DNA of 64,000 nucleotides from Roseateles sp. YR242 (GTDB lineage: Bacteria; Pseudomonadota; Gammaproteobacteria; Burkholderiales; Burkholderiaceae_C). The notes beneath the pieces are model-generated. The model did no database searches and was not told the origin of the DNA. It saw only the letters and a program-made list of their open reading frames with translations. The position numbers and the translations under genes were made by a program. How positions within the stretch are numbered: position 1 is the first letter of the stretch; each line of letters opens with the position of its first letter. Shown here in pieces: positions 44,787 to 52,608 of the stretch. Location: the NCBI RefSeq assembly GCF_900109745.1, contig NZ_FOAV01000006.1, forward strand, positions 248,001-312,000, written 5' to 3'.

Positions 44787-47269
44787 CGCATTCCCACGAT
44801 CCAGGCTGGCTGCAGGCCCTCGCCCGCCACGCCGAGCAGTTGCTCTTCAGGCATCGCCGCTGGTGGCTGCTGCTGTTTTCGGTCTGCACCCTGCTGCTCG
44901 GCTGGCAGATGCTGCTGCTGCGGCCGGATGCGAGCCTGCAGAAGATGGTGCCGGCGCGCCACGAATACGTGCGCAACTATCTGCACTTCGAGAACGAGTT
45001 GCGCCCGCTGGGCAACACGCTGCGCATTGCGGTGGAGGCCCCCAAGGGCAGGACGATCTACGACCCGGTCTATCTGAAGCTGCTCAAGCGGGTCACGGAT
45101 GAAGTCTTCTACATCCCCGGCATCGACCGGGGCAACCTGCGCTCGTTGTGGACGCCCAATGCCTTGTGGTTCGAGGCCACCGAGGACGGGCTGCGTTCCG
45201 GCACGGTGATGCCGCCCAACTTCCAGGGCAGCGAGGCTGACATCGAAGCGCTGCGGGCCAACATTGCCAAGGCGGGCCTCACCGGCTCGCTGGTGGCCAA
45301 TGACCTGCGCAGCAGCGTGATCGTGGTGCCACTGGTGGAGGCCGATCCCGACACCGGTGCCCATCTGGACTACGGCCAGTTTTCCCAGCGTCTGGAGACG
45401 CTGGTGCGGGAACGCTACGAGGCGCAGGGTGTGCGGATCCACATCGTCGGTTTTGCCAAGCTGGTGGGTGACCTGATCCACGGTGCGACCGCCATTGCCC
45501 TGTTCTTCGGCATCACGGTGGTGATGACGACCTTCCTGCTCTGGTTCTATTCGCGCTGCTGGCGCAGCACCCTCGTGACCATCGGCTGCTGCCTGCTGGC
45601 CGTGGTGTGGCACCTGGGGCTGGTGCACCTGATGGGCTTCGGGCTGAACCCCTACTCCATGCTGGTGCCCTTCCTGACCTTTGCCATCGGCGTATCCCAC
45701 GCGGTGCAAAACATCAACACACTGGCAGGCGCCACACGCGAAGGGGCGGACAAGGTGACCGCCGCCCGGCGTACCTTCGCACTGCTATTTGTGCCTGGCA
45801 CCGTGGCCTTGCTGTGTGATGTGGTGGGCTTCTCCACCTTGCTGGTGATCGACATCGGCGTGATCCGCGAGCTGGCGCTGAGTGCCAGCGTGGGGGTGTT
45901 TGTGATCATCTTCACCAAGATGTTCCTACTGCCGGTGCTGATGTCCTTTGCCGGCCTGTCACCCGCCGGCCTGCGCCGCGCGCAGCAGCGCCATGCGGGC
46001 CGGCACCGGCTGGCCCATGGCATCGCCTCGCTGGCCGAAGGGCGGCGCGCCGTCTGGGTGGTCGGCGCGGCGGCCCTGCTGGCGGGCTGGGGTTATGCGC
46101 AGAGCCGCCATCTGCAGATCGGTGACCTGGACCCCGGCGCGCCGGAATTGCGCCCGACCTCGCGCTACAACCTGGACACGGCCTACCTCACCCAGCACTA
46201 CGCCACCAGCGCGGATGTCTTTGTGGTGATGGTGAAGACCGCACCGGGGGAGTGCGGCGCGTATCCCACCGCCTCCACCGTGCGGCGCCTGCAATGGGCG
46301 CTGGAAGAAACACCGGGCGTCCAGGGCACGCTGTCGCTGTTCAACGTGATGGACCAGGTGATTGCAGGCACCTACGGCGGCAACCTGAAATGGTCGACCG
46401 TGACACGCAACCGCTACATCTCCAATTCCGCACAGAAGGCCATCCCGCCCGCCCTGTTCAACAACGATTGCTCCATGCTGCCCGTGATCGCCTACCTGGC
46501 GGACCACAAGGCCCGGACGCTGGCCGAGGTGGCCCGCACTGCCGAGCATTTCCGTGCGGCCGAACCCGTGGCGCCGGCCGACGGCGCACGCATCGAGATC
46601 CTGCTCGCGGCCGGCAACGCCGGTATCGAGGCGGCCACCAATGAAGTGGTGCATGACGCCTGGTTGCCGATGCTGCTGCTGGTCTACGCCATCGTGCTGG
46701 TGCTGTTGTTGCTGGAGTTCCGGAGCCTGCGGGTGGCCGTGTGCCTGCTGGTGCCGCTCATCGTCACCTCGCTGTTGTGCGAGGCGGTGATGACGCTGAT
46801 GGGGCTGGGCGTGAAGGTGGCCACGCTGCCTGTCATCGCGCTGGGCGTGGGCATCGGCGTGGATTACGGCATCTACCTGTACAACCGGCTGGAACAGGGG
46901 CTGTCCCAGGGGCTGTCGCTGCGCCAGGCCTATGAAGAGACGCTGCGCACCACAGGGCTGGCGGTAGCCTTCACCGGCATCACGCTGGCAGTGGGCGTGC
47001 TGACGTGGAGCTTCTCAGCGATCAAGTTCCAGGCCGACATGGGCGTGCTGCTGACCTTCATGTTTCTGTGGAACATGGTGGGCGCCATTCTGCTGATCCC
47101 CGCGCTGGCGGGATTGATGGGGCTGGGCCGGCGTCGTGTTCAGGGTGCCTCAATGGCAACGGGCGCCTCTGCCGAGGCGCCCGTCGCGGTGGTCTCCAAC
47201 CAGGGGCCGGATCAGAGTTCGAACTTCGCGTTCACCCCCAACGTGCGCGGTGCACCGGGGAAGATGTAG
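44783..47269 (+). CDS. MMPL/RND-family transporter
   Basis: An 828-residue inner-membrane RND protein of the MMPL (hydrophobe transporter) type. There is one N-terminal helix (WWLLLFSVCTLLLGWQMLLL), a periplasmic domain, a block of five helices (from GATAIALFFGITVVMTTFLLWF), a second helix and periplasmic domain, and a final block of five helices (LLVYAIVLVLLLLEF, VIALGVGIGVDYGIYLYNRL and so on). That last block is the conserved GxxxD-type proton relay region. It overlaps the Ycf48-like gene by ATGA and ends the cassette. MMPL relatives move lipids and steroids. Its last 58 bp overlap the 3' end of the convergent TonB receptor gene. Confidence 0.88.
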   Translation: MTHSHDPGWLQALARHAEQLLFRHRRWWLLLFSVCTLLLGWQMLLLRPDASLQKMVPARHEYVRNYLHFENELRPLGNTLRIAVEAPKGRTIYDPVYLKLLKRVTDEVFYIPGIDRGNLRSLWTPNALWFEATEDGLRSGTVMPPNFQGSEADIEALRANIAKAGLTGSLVANDLRSSVIVVPLVEADPDTGAHLDYGQFSQRLETLVRERYEAQGVRIHIVGFAKLVGDLIHGATAIALFFGITVVMTTFLLWFYSRCWRSTLVTIGCCLLAVVWHLGLVHLMGFGLNPYSMLVPFLTFAIGVSHAVQNINTLAGATREGADKVTAARRTFALLFVPGTVALLCDVVGFSTLLVIDIGVIRELALSASVGVFVIIFTKMFLLPVLMSFAGLSPAGLRRAQQRHAGRHRLAHGIASLAEGRRAVWVVGAAALLAGWGYAQSRHLQIGDLDPGAPELRPTSRYNLDTAYLTQHYATSADVFVVMVKTAPGECGAYPTASTVRRLQWALEETPGVQGTLSLFNVMDQVIAGTYGGNLKWSTVTRNRYISNSAQKAIPPALFNNDCSMLPVIAYLADHKARTLAEVARTAEHFRAAEPVAPADGARIEILLAAGNAGIEAATNEVVHDAWLPMLLLVYAIVLVLLLLEFRSLRVAVCLLVPLIVTSLLCEAVMTLMGLGVKVATLPVIALGVGIGVDYGIYLYNRLEQGLSQGLSLRQAYEETLRTTGLAVAFTGITLAVGVLTWSFSAIKFQADMGVLLTFMFLWNMVGAILLIPALAGLMGLGRRRVQGASMATGASAEAPVAVVSNQGPDQSSNFAFTPNVRGAPGKM
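47159..47184. terminator. hairpin inside the 3' end of the MMPL gene, downstream of the convergent receptor
   Basis: A perfect 10-bp stem (ACGGGCGCCT and its complement) with a 6-nt loop. It lies 28 bp beyond the receptor stop on the minus strand but within the MMPL coding region, encoding the segment around TGASAEAPV. It could end receptor transcription; no U-tract. Confidence 0.45.
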
Positions 47270-49356
47270 CCCGAGGCCAGGAAGCCCCAATAGCTGCGGT
47301 TGAACACGTTGTCCACGCCGGCCCGCAGGGTGACCGGGTGGTCGGCAAAGCGAGTGCGGTAGCTGAAGCCCAGGTTCACCAACGAGTAGCTGGGCAGCGC
47401 GTAGAGGTTGGCCGAATCAGCGGTGATGCGGTCGTAGTAGTGCAGCTCGGCATTGGCGGTCAGGCCGTCGATGCCGGGGATGCGGTCACTCAGCGCCACG
47501 GTGCCCTGCCAACGCGGCACGCCTTCCAGGCGGTGGCCTTGCACCGAGGCATCGGCCTGCTGGTACTTGCCGGCGGTCCAGGCCGCGCTGCCGTCCAGGC
47601 GAACGCCATACGGAAGCTCCGTATGGGCATTCAGCTCCAGACCGCGGATGCGGACCTGGCCATTGGAGACCAGGTACTTGTCGCCGTTGTCGGCGTATGA
47701 GTCGTACTCCGCGCCACGGTTGATCTGGTAGACCGAGGCGGAAGCACCCCAGCCACGGCCGTCATGCTTGACGCCGAGCTCGTACTGCTTGCTCTTGATG
47801 GGCTGCAAGGTCTCGTCCGCGTTGGCATAGGTCGAGCCCACGGTACTGCCCTGCTCCAGCGACTCCACATAGCTGGCGTAGACCAGGGTGTCCGGGCGCG
47901 GGCGGAACATCAGCGCGACCGTCGGCGTGACCGGTGTCTTCTTGTACTGGTTGGTGACCGTGCCTGCCGTGTTGTAGGAGGTCTGTCCGTAGTCCGAGTA
48001 GCGCAGGCCCACCAGCAGCGACCAGGCATCCGAGAACTGCACCGTGTCGCTGCCAAAGACCGACTTCTGTGCGGAGTGATAGTTGTGATACTGCAGCGAA
48101 TCGTCGTAGCTGCCGCTCCAGGTCAGCGGGGTGACCGGCTGGTAGAGGTTCTCGGTGCCGATCGCTTCGTAGAGCGACTTGGGCACCGTCTGCTTGTTCA
48201 GCCCCTGCCAACCCAGGCCGAGCGTGACCTGATGCTGCAGGCCGGCGGCGGAGAAGCTGCCCTCCAGCTGGGCCTGGGCCTGCTCGTAGGTGGCAGCGCC
48301 CTGGGCCTTGTTCAGGTAGACGGTGTAGTCCCCGTCCTGGTTGTCCAGGCTCATCCATTGGCCGGAATAACGGCGGCGATCCTGGCTACGGCTGATATCG
48401 ACCTTGGCCGTCCATGCCGGGTCGATCTTCCACTGCAGGCCGCTGGAGATGAAAAAGACGTTGGAGTTGAAGAAGGTGTTGTCGTAGGCGGCGCCGAGGT
48501 TCTTGCTGCCCTTGATGGCCTGCGGCAGCGAGCTGCCGGTGTAGTCGTCGAGGAAGAAGTCCTGCACGCCACCGTTCACGCGCCGCGACTGGTAGATGCC
48601 GTCAGCCGCCCAGGTCAGCGTGGGCGTGAGGCGATAGTCCAGCGAGACGGAGGACGAGTTGCGCAGCACATGCGAGCCGTTGTAGCCCTCACCCTGCTCA
48701 TGCGTGAGGTTGACGCGATAACCGAGACGGTTGTCCGCCACGCGGCCTCCGGCATCCAGGTGCTCGCTGAAGATCCCATCGGAGCGATAACCCACATCCA
48801 CGCTCAGCAAGGGCTGATCGGTCGGCTTCTTGGTGACGAAGTTGATGATGCCGCCCGGTGCACCGAAGCCATACATGAAGCCGGAGGCGCCCTTGAGCAC
48901 CTGCACCGATTCAAAGGTTTCGATCGGCAGTTCCACCGTGGTCATGAAGAACGGCAGGCCGTTGATCTTGTAGCCGTTGTAATCGTCCAGCGGAATGCCC
49001 CGGACGTTGATGGAATAGGCGTTGAAGGAAAAGGTGTCGCCCAGCGCCATGACCGACGCGTCATTGGCGAAGACTTTGCCGAGCGCCTTGACCTGACGGT
49101 CTTCCAGATCCTCCTGCGTGACCTGACGGGTGGAGAACGGGGTTTCCAGGTCGGTGCGGGCACCGAGGGCGCCACTGCTGAGGGTCTTGGTGCGAACGCC
49201 CTGCACCGTGACGGTGGAGAGGGCGGTAGCGCCGTTGTCCTTGGCGGCGGGGGCGCCGGTATAGGCTGCGGGATCCGTGCCGTTCGCTTGCGCGAATGAC
49301 GCACCCGCAATCATGGCCAATACTGCGCCGCAAATCGACTTCACTTTTCTCTGCAT
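47212..49356 (-). CDS. TonB-dependent siderophore receptor
   Basis: A 714-residue outer-membrane receptor. The signal peptide MQRKVKSICGAVLAMIAGASFAQ ends before ANG. The plug domain shows QVTQEDLEDRQVKALGKVF-type sequence, NVRGIPLDDYNGYKINGLP and VQVLKGASGFMYGFGAPGG then INFVTKKP. The barrel ends in KFEL, with a hydrophobic rather than aromatic last residue, which is slightly unusual. Catecholate or hydroxamate siderophore uptake is likely by family. The 289-bp upstream gap is AT-rich and contains GGAATGTTTCT next to the ATG, a partial match to the Fur box at 10809. Convergent with the MMPL gene, overlapping it by 58 bp. Confidence 0.88.
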   Translation of the reverse strand: MQRKVKSICGAVLAMIAGASFAQANGTDPAAYTGAPAAKDNGATALSTVTVQGVRTKTLSSGALGARTDLETPFSTRQVTQEDLEDRQVKALGKVFANDASVMALGDTFSFNAYSINVRGIPLDDYNGYKINGLPFFMTTVELPIETFESVQVLKGASGFMYGFGAPGGIINFVTKKPTDQPLLSVDVGYRSDGIFSEHLDAGGRVADNRLGYRVNLTHEQGEGYNGSHVLRNSSSVSLDYRLTPTLTWAADGIYQSRRVNGGVQDFFLDDYTGSSLPQAIKGSKNLGAAYDNTFFNSNVFFISSGLQWKIDPAWTAKVDISRSQDRRRYSGQWMSLDNQDGDYTVYLNKAQGAATYEQAQAQLEGSFSAAGLQHQVTLGLGWQGLNKQTVPKSLYEAIGTENLYQPVTPLTWSGSYDDSLQYHNYHSAQKSVFGSDTVQFSDAWSLLVGLRYSDYGQTSYNTAGTVTNQYKKTPVTPTVALMFRPRPDTLVYASYVESLEQGSTVGSTYANADETLQPIKSKQYELGVKHDGRGWGASASVYQINRGAEYDSYADNGDKYLVSNGQVRIRGLELNAHTELPYGVRLDGSAAWTAGKYQQADASVQGHRLEGVPRWQGTVALSDRIPGIDGLTANAELHYYDRITADSANLYALPSYSLVNLGFSYRTRFADHPVTLRAGVDNVFNRSYWGFLASGYIFPGAPRTLGVNAKFEL

Positions 49357-49645
49357 TGAATGCCCGACGAGGAGGAATGTTTCTTTTGGGCGATATGTGG
49401 ATCGAGATTGGACCTGATCCCTTCATATCGAGGGAAACGTCACTCTAGGCAGTTCAATTGCAGTCAACCAAGAATCTTTCGGCACATCGATATTCCAATC
49501 GACGAGCCGAATTCGGGGTATGCGAAATAGCGATGCGATTCAGTTTGTCTGATTTATTTCCATTTCATTGAACGAGATGAGCGCCTGTCGAGGCGGCGCC
49601 ATTTCGCGCAGACGCCAGCACAGGCGGCCTGGAGCGGCGGTGGTG
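49357..49645 (-). other. AT-rich upstream region of the siderophore receptor
   Basis: This 289-bp gene-free stretch is visibly richer in A and T than the rest of the window, especially 49440-49580. It must hold the receptor promoter. A weak Fur-like segment lies at about 49371-49386. No RNA gene, repeat or small coding frame with a ribosome-binding site was seen. Confidence 0.5.
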
Positions 49646-50815
49646 TTATTGGTACGCAGTCTCGCCCGTCGGGGCCGGCGACGCTTGCGGCGCCGTCTCC
49701 GGCGCCACAGCTGCCACACACACCAGTGCCGCGCCACCAAAGGCCAACAGATCTTCTGTCACGGCAATCGCCCAATCGTTGCCAAAAGCACGAGAGACAC
49801 GCGTACGGATGGTGTGTCCCACATACGTCGCCACGATGGCGCCGGCCGCGCCGGCCAATGCGCCGGCCGCAGAACGCCCACCGGCCAGCGCGGCGCCGGA
49901 GAGCGCACCGCTGGTGACCCTGGCGACCACACCCACGGGCTGCGTACGGTCCGGCGTGGAGGGCAGTTTGTCCACCACCAGTTCGCCCACCGCCATCGGC
50001 GTAGTGACCCCGACCGCACGGGTGGTGGCCAGGAAGGCCAGTGGCGAACCGTGGAGGGGGATCAAGCCCAGCCGGGCGGCCCAACTGGCGGCGACCAGCG
50101 GCGCGCTGGTGCGCGGCCCCGCCGTTGCACCCAGCATGAATGCCAGCAGCAGCTTGCGACGGGAAGCCCGCGGGGCTGGCGCTGCAGATGAGGCGGACGC
50201 AGCTGAGTCGGCAGACGCCAAAGGTCCGGTGGGGCGAGCCGCCATGGCCGAGCCGGTTGCCAGGGCCGAGCGCAAGGTCCAGCCGGATCGACCCACTTCC
50301 ACCGCCCCGGCCTTCACCTGCCCGAAGAAGCGCCGAAACAGCTTGCGCGCCCCTTCCGTGAAGGTGCCGTAGACCAGATGGGATGCATAGGAATAAGGAT
50401 GCGAAACGACCGGCGCCTTCCAGATCGGGTCACCAAAGCGGAAAGCCGGCACCAGCGTCTCGTCCACCACCGTGGCGGCCACCACGCCGAAGGCAGCGCC
50501 CTGCCCGGCATTGACCTGCGGCAGGATCTCCGCCGCTACACCGTAAATGCCCCCGACTGCCGAACCCATCGCATAGTGCACAGCTTCGCCAGCAGCCGCG
50601 CGGCGGCGGGCTGGCACGGGGCGACCGGTCGCCAGGCGAGCGGCCAGGTTGGCCGCCTTCTCGGTCGAGGGCGGCCCTTTCACACCCGAGGTAATGCCTC
50701 CCCGCGCAAGCAGGGCTTGGAAGCCCGTCATCACCAGCGCGCCCACCAGCCCGGCCGCCAGCCCCGAGGCAAGACCCAGCAGGGGCTCACCGTCTTCGTT
50801 GTGTTGGATGTCCAT
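49646..50815 (-). CDS. DUF1440-DUF4126 fusion membrane protein
   Basis: A 389-residue inner-membrane protein. The N-terminal half (about 1-190) resembles DUF1440/YagU (GLVGALVMTGFQALLARGG; HYAMGSAVGGIYGVAAE). A Ser/Ala linker follows. The C-terminal half resembles DUF4126 (LGATAGPRTSAPLVAASWAARLG, GELVVDKLPSTPDRTQP, ARVTSGALSGAALAGG). Both families are small, helix-rich and uncharacterised; finding them in one chain suggests joint function in the membrane. ATG 50815 is preferred over 50872 because the extra 19 residues look unlike the protein. It is divergent from the methylase gene. Confidence 0.7.
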   Translation of the reverse strand: MDIQHNEDGEPLLGLASGLAAGLVGALVMTGFQALLARGGITSGVKGPPSTEKAANLAARLATGRPVPARRRAAAGEAVHYAMGSAVGGIYGVAAEILPQVNAGQGAAFGVVAATVVDETLVPAFRFGDPIWKAPVVSHPYSYASHLVYGTFTEGARKLFRRFFGQVKAGAVEVGRSGWTLRSALATGSAMAARPTGPLASADSAASASSAAPAPRASRRKLLLAFMLGATAGPRTSAPLVAASWAARLGLIPLHGSPLAFLATTRAVGVTTPMAVGELVVDKLPSTPDRTQPVGVVARVTSGALSGAALAGGRSAAGALAGAAGAIVATYVGHTIRTRVSRAFGNDWAIAVTEDLLAFGGAALVCVAAVAPETAPQASPAPTGETAYQ

Positions 50816-50911
50816 GCACGGGCTTTGGCAATCCGCATGCCCCTGTGCACAAACCGGCGACAGACGGCGCAACCGGTGGCAGTGCGCTGCATCGGCGGCC
50901 CGCCCATTGAC

Positions 50912-50935
50912 ATCATCGTCATTTCTGACGATGAT
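50912..50935. promoter_or_regulatory. perfect 24-bp inverted repeat containing operator-like site G
   Basis: Arms ATCATCGTCA and TGACGATGAT, 10 bp each, enclose TTTC. The inner 16 bp (50916-50931) read TCGTCAGAAATGACGA on the minus strand and fit TCGTCNNAANNGACGA exactly. It covers the first possible ATG of the methylase (50931) and sits 97 bp from the divergent DUF1440 gene. It could be an operator or, in RNA, a hairpin hiding the start. Confidence 0.6.
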
Positions 50936-51650
50936 TCAGCCCATGAAGTATCCAGGCGGCAAGGGCAAGACCTATCAACACATCATCAACCTGATGCCGC
51001 CGCATCGCGTCTATATAGAGACGCATCTGGGCGGCGGTGCCGTGCTGCGAAACAAGCGGCCTGCCGCACATTCCATTGGCATTGATGCCGATGAGCGTGT
51101 GGTGGCCCAATGGCGCGCACGGACGGCAGACCCGCCCACTGATACTGCATTTCCAGACGTTGAACTGATTTGCGGGCGGGCGGAGGAATTCCTCGCCCGT
51201 TATTCATTTCTGGGCGACGAACTGGTGTACGTGGACCCCCCGTACCACCCTGAGACCCGGCGACAGCCGCGTGTATATCGATGTGACTATGAAGTCGAGG
51301 ACCACGTCTCGCTGCTGTCATTGCTGGCCCATCTGCCTTGCCAGGTGATCGTTTCAGGATATGCGCATCCGCTCTACGACGAATTGCTGGCGGGCTGGAA
51401 CCAGAAATGTTTCCAGGCCAAGACGCATACCGACGTGAGAACGGAGACCTTGTGGTTCAACTTCGAACCGCCCGAGACCCTTCACGACAGCCGGCATCGC
51501 GGAGACAACTTCCGCCAACGCCAGACATTGAAACGGCGCATGGAGCGCCTGCAAGAACGTGTGCATGCCATGGATCCCGCTGAACGACATGCGTTCGCCC
51601 AATGGCTCTATGAAACTTATCCCGCTGCTCCCCTGAGCATTTCCGTATGA
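50931..51650 (+). CDS. D12-class DNA N6-adenine methyltransferase (orphan)
   Basis: A 239-residue alpha-class adenine methylase. Motif X is KYPGGKGK (residues 6-13), motif I is ETHLGGGAVLRNK, and the catalytic motif IV is DPPY at 102-105. Length is at the short end of Dam-like enzymes, and the target-recognition region between motifs I and IV is small. Starts at 50931 or 50943 are possible; neither has a good Shine-Dalgarno, and the first lies inside the inverted repeat. No restriction enzyme is nearby. The stop overlaps the start of a DNA glycosylase (ATGA). By eye its GC is lower than its neighbours, hinting at transfer. Recognition sequence unknown. Confidence 0.85.
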   Translation: MIQPMKYPGGKGKTYQHIINLMPPHRVYIETHLGGGAVLRNKRPAAHSIGIDADERVVAQWRARTADPPTDTAFPDVELICGRAEEFLARYSFLGDELVYVDPPYHPETRRQPRVYRCDYEVEDHVSLLSLLAHLPCQVIVSGYAHPLYDELLAGWNQKCFQAKTHTDVRTETLWFNFEPPETLHDSRHRGDNFRQRQTLKRRMERLQERVHAMDPAERHAFAQWLYETYPAAPLSISV

Positions 51651-52495
51651 CCCAGATTCTTGCCATCCTCACCCGCCACGGTTCCCTGCAGCGCGAAATC
51701 CCCGATCCCGATCAACAAGTGATGTCCGGTGTACGCTGGGGCCATGCCGATGAGTTCCCCGCCGCTGCCTATTGGCTGCAACGTGCGCTGACCTGGCGCC
51801 TGGAGCAGGAAGCACCGGCCCGCCGCTCCAATCGCACCCTGGCCGAGGAAGTCGGCGCCTGGCTGCTGGGCGGCCAGGGCGTGACGGCGGCCGTGGCTCA
51901 GGCCGCGTTTGACCGCCTGCGCATGCAGGGCGCGTTCGCCCGCCCGGGCGTGACCGAGGCCGCCTTCGCTGCGTGGTTGTCGGAGCCGCTGGACGTGGGT
52001 GGGCAACCGGTGGCCTACCGCCTCGCCGCACAACGGGCCAAGTACCTGGCCACGACGATGCCGGCCCTGATTGAAGGCCCGGGCGCGCGCGACGGCCGCG
52101 AACTGCGCGACTGGCTGATGACCCTGCCGGGCCTCGGCCCGAAGTCGGCCTCCGGCATCGTGCGCCAGTGGTCTGGCGCCACCGATGTGGCCCTGCTGGA
52201 CAACTATGTGCTGCGGGTGGGCCAGGTGATGGGCCTGTTCGGCCGCAAGCTCACGGTGGAGCGCCACTATCTGGAAATGGAAGCGCGCTTCCTGCAGCTG
52301 TGCAAGGCCATGAACGTGGGCGCACCCGATGTGGAAGCGGTGATGGCCCTGGAATTGATCCGGTCGCCGGAGACGGCACGCTTCCTGGCCGACTATCTGA
52401 AGGCCACCGAGCCGAAGGCCAAGGCGGCACCCGCACCGACGCCCGCGCGCCGGGGGCAGGCGCCGGAGCAGCTGTCGTTGGTGTTTACCGGTTGA
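51647..52495 (+). CDS. HhH-GPD superfamily DNA glycosylase (OGG/endonuclease III fold)
   Basis: A 282-residue DNA repair glycosylase/lyase-type protein. The helix-hairpin-helix is LPGLGPKSASGIVR (residues 160-173) with the catalytic lysine candidate K166. The conserved aspartate is D185 in VALLDNYVLR. No iron-sulfur cysteine cluster is visible at the C-terminus, unlike endonuclease III; the tail is Ala/Pro/Lys-rich. It is translationally coupled to the adenine methylase by ATGA. The closest general match is the OGG/AlkA-like branch, so the lesion may be an oxidised or otherwise modified base. A link to methylated adenine is speculation from the pairing. Confidence 0.85.
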   Translation: MTQILAILTRHGSLQREIPDPDQQVMSGVRWGHADEFPAAAYWLQRALTWRLEQEAPARRSNRTLAEEVGAWLLGGQGVTAAVAQAAFDRLRMQGAFARPGVTEAAFAAWLSEPLDVGGQPVAYRLAAQRAKYLATTMPALIEGPGARDGRELRDWLMTLPGLGPKSASGIVRQWSGATDVALLDNYVLRVGQVMGLFGRKLTVERHYLEMEARFLQLCKAMNVGAPDVEAVMALELIRSPETARFLADYLKATEPKAKAAPAPTPARRGQAPEQLSLVFTG

Positions 52496-52572
52496 GCAGT
52501 TCACCGGTTAGTGGCTGAGCGGCTCAGGGCCCATGGCCCATGCTGAGCCCCAGCGCGGGTGAATGACTGAGC

Positions 52573-52590
52573 GGCCGGAAGGCCGGCTCG
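52573..52590. terminator. GC-rich hairpin between convergent glycosylase and permease genes
   Basis: A short inverted repeat (GCCGGCC-type arms around GGAAGG) lies in the 113-bp gap between the convergent stops at 52495 and 52609. Several TGAGCGGC copies surround it. No U-tract, so low certainty. Confidence 0.35.
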
Positions 52591-52608
52591 GGGTCGGCGG
52601 TGCGCCGC

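Noticed and set aside
40132-47269. Steroid degradation as the purpose of the island, because the DUF1302/DUF1329/MMPL cassette is known from steroid clusters
   Set aside because: No ketosteroid dehydrogenase, ring-cleaving dioxygenase or steroid side-chain thiolase set is present, while a Rox-like oxygenase is.
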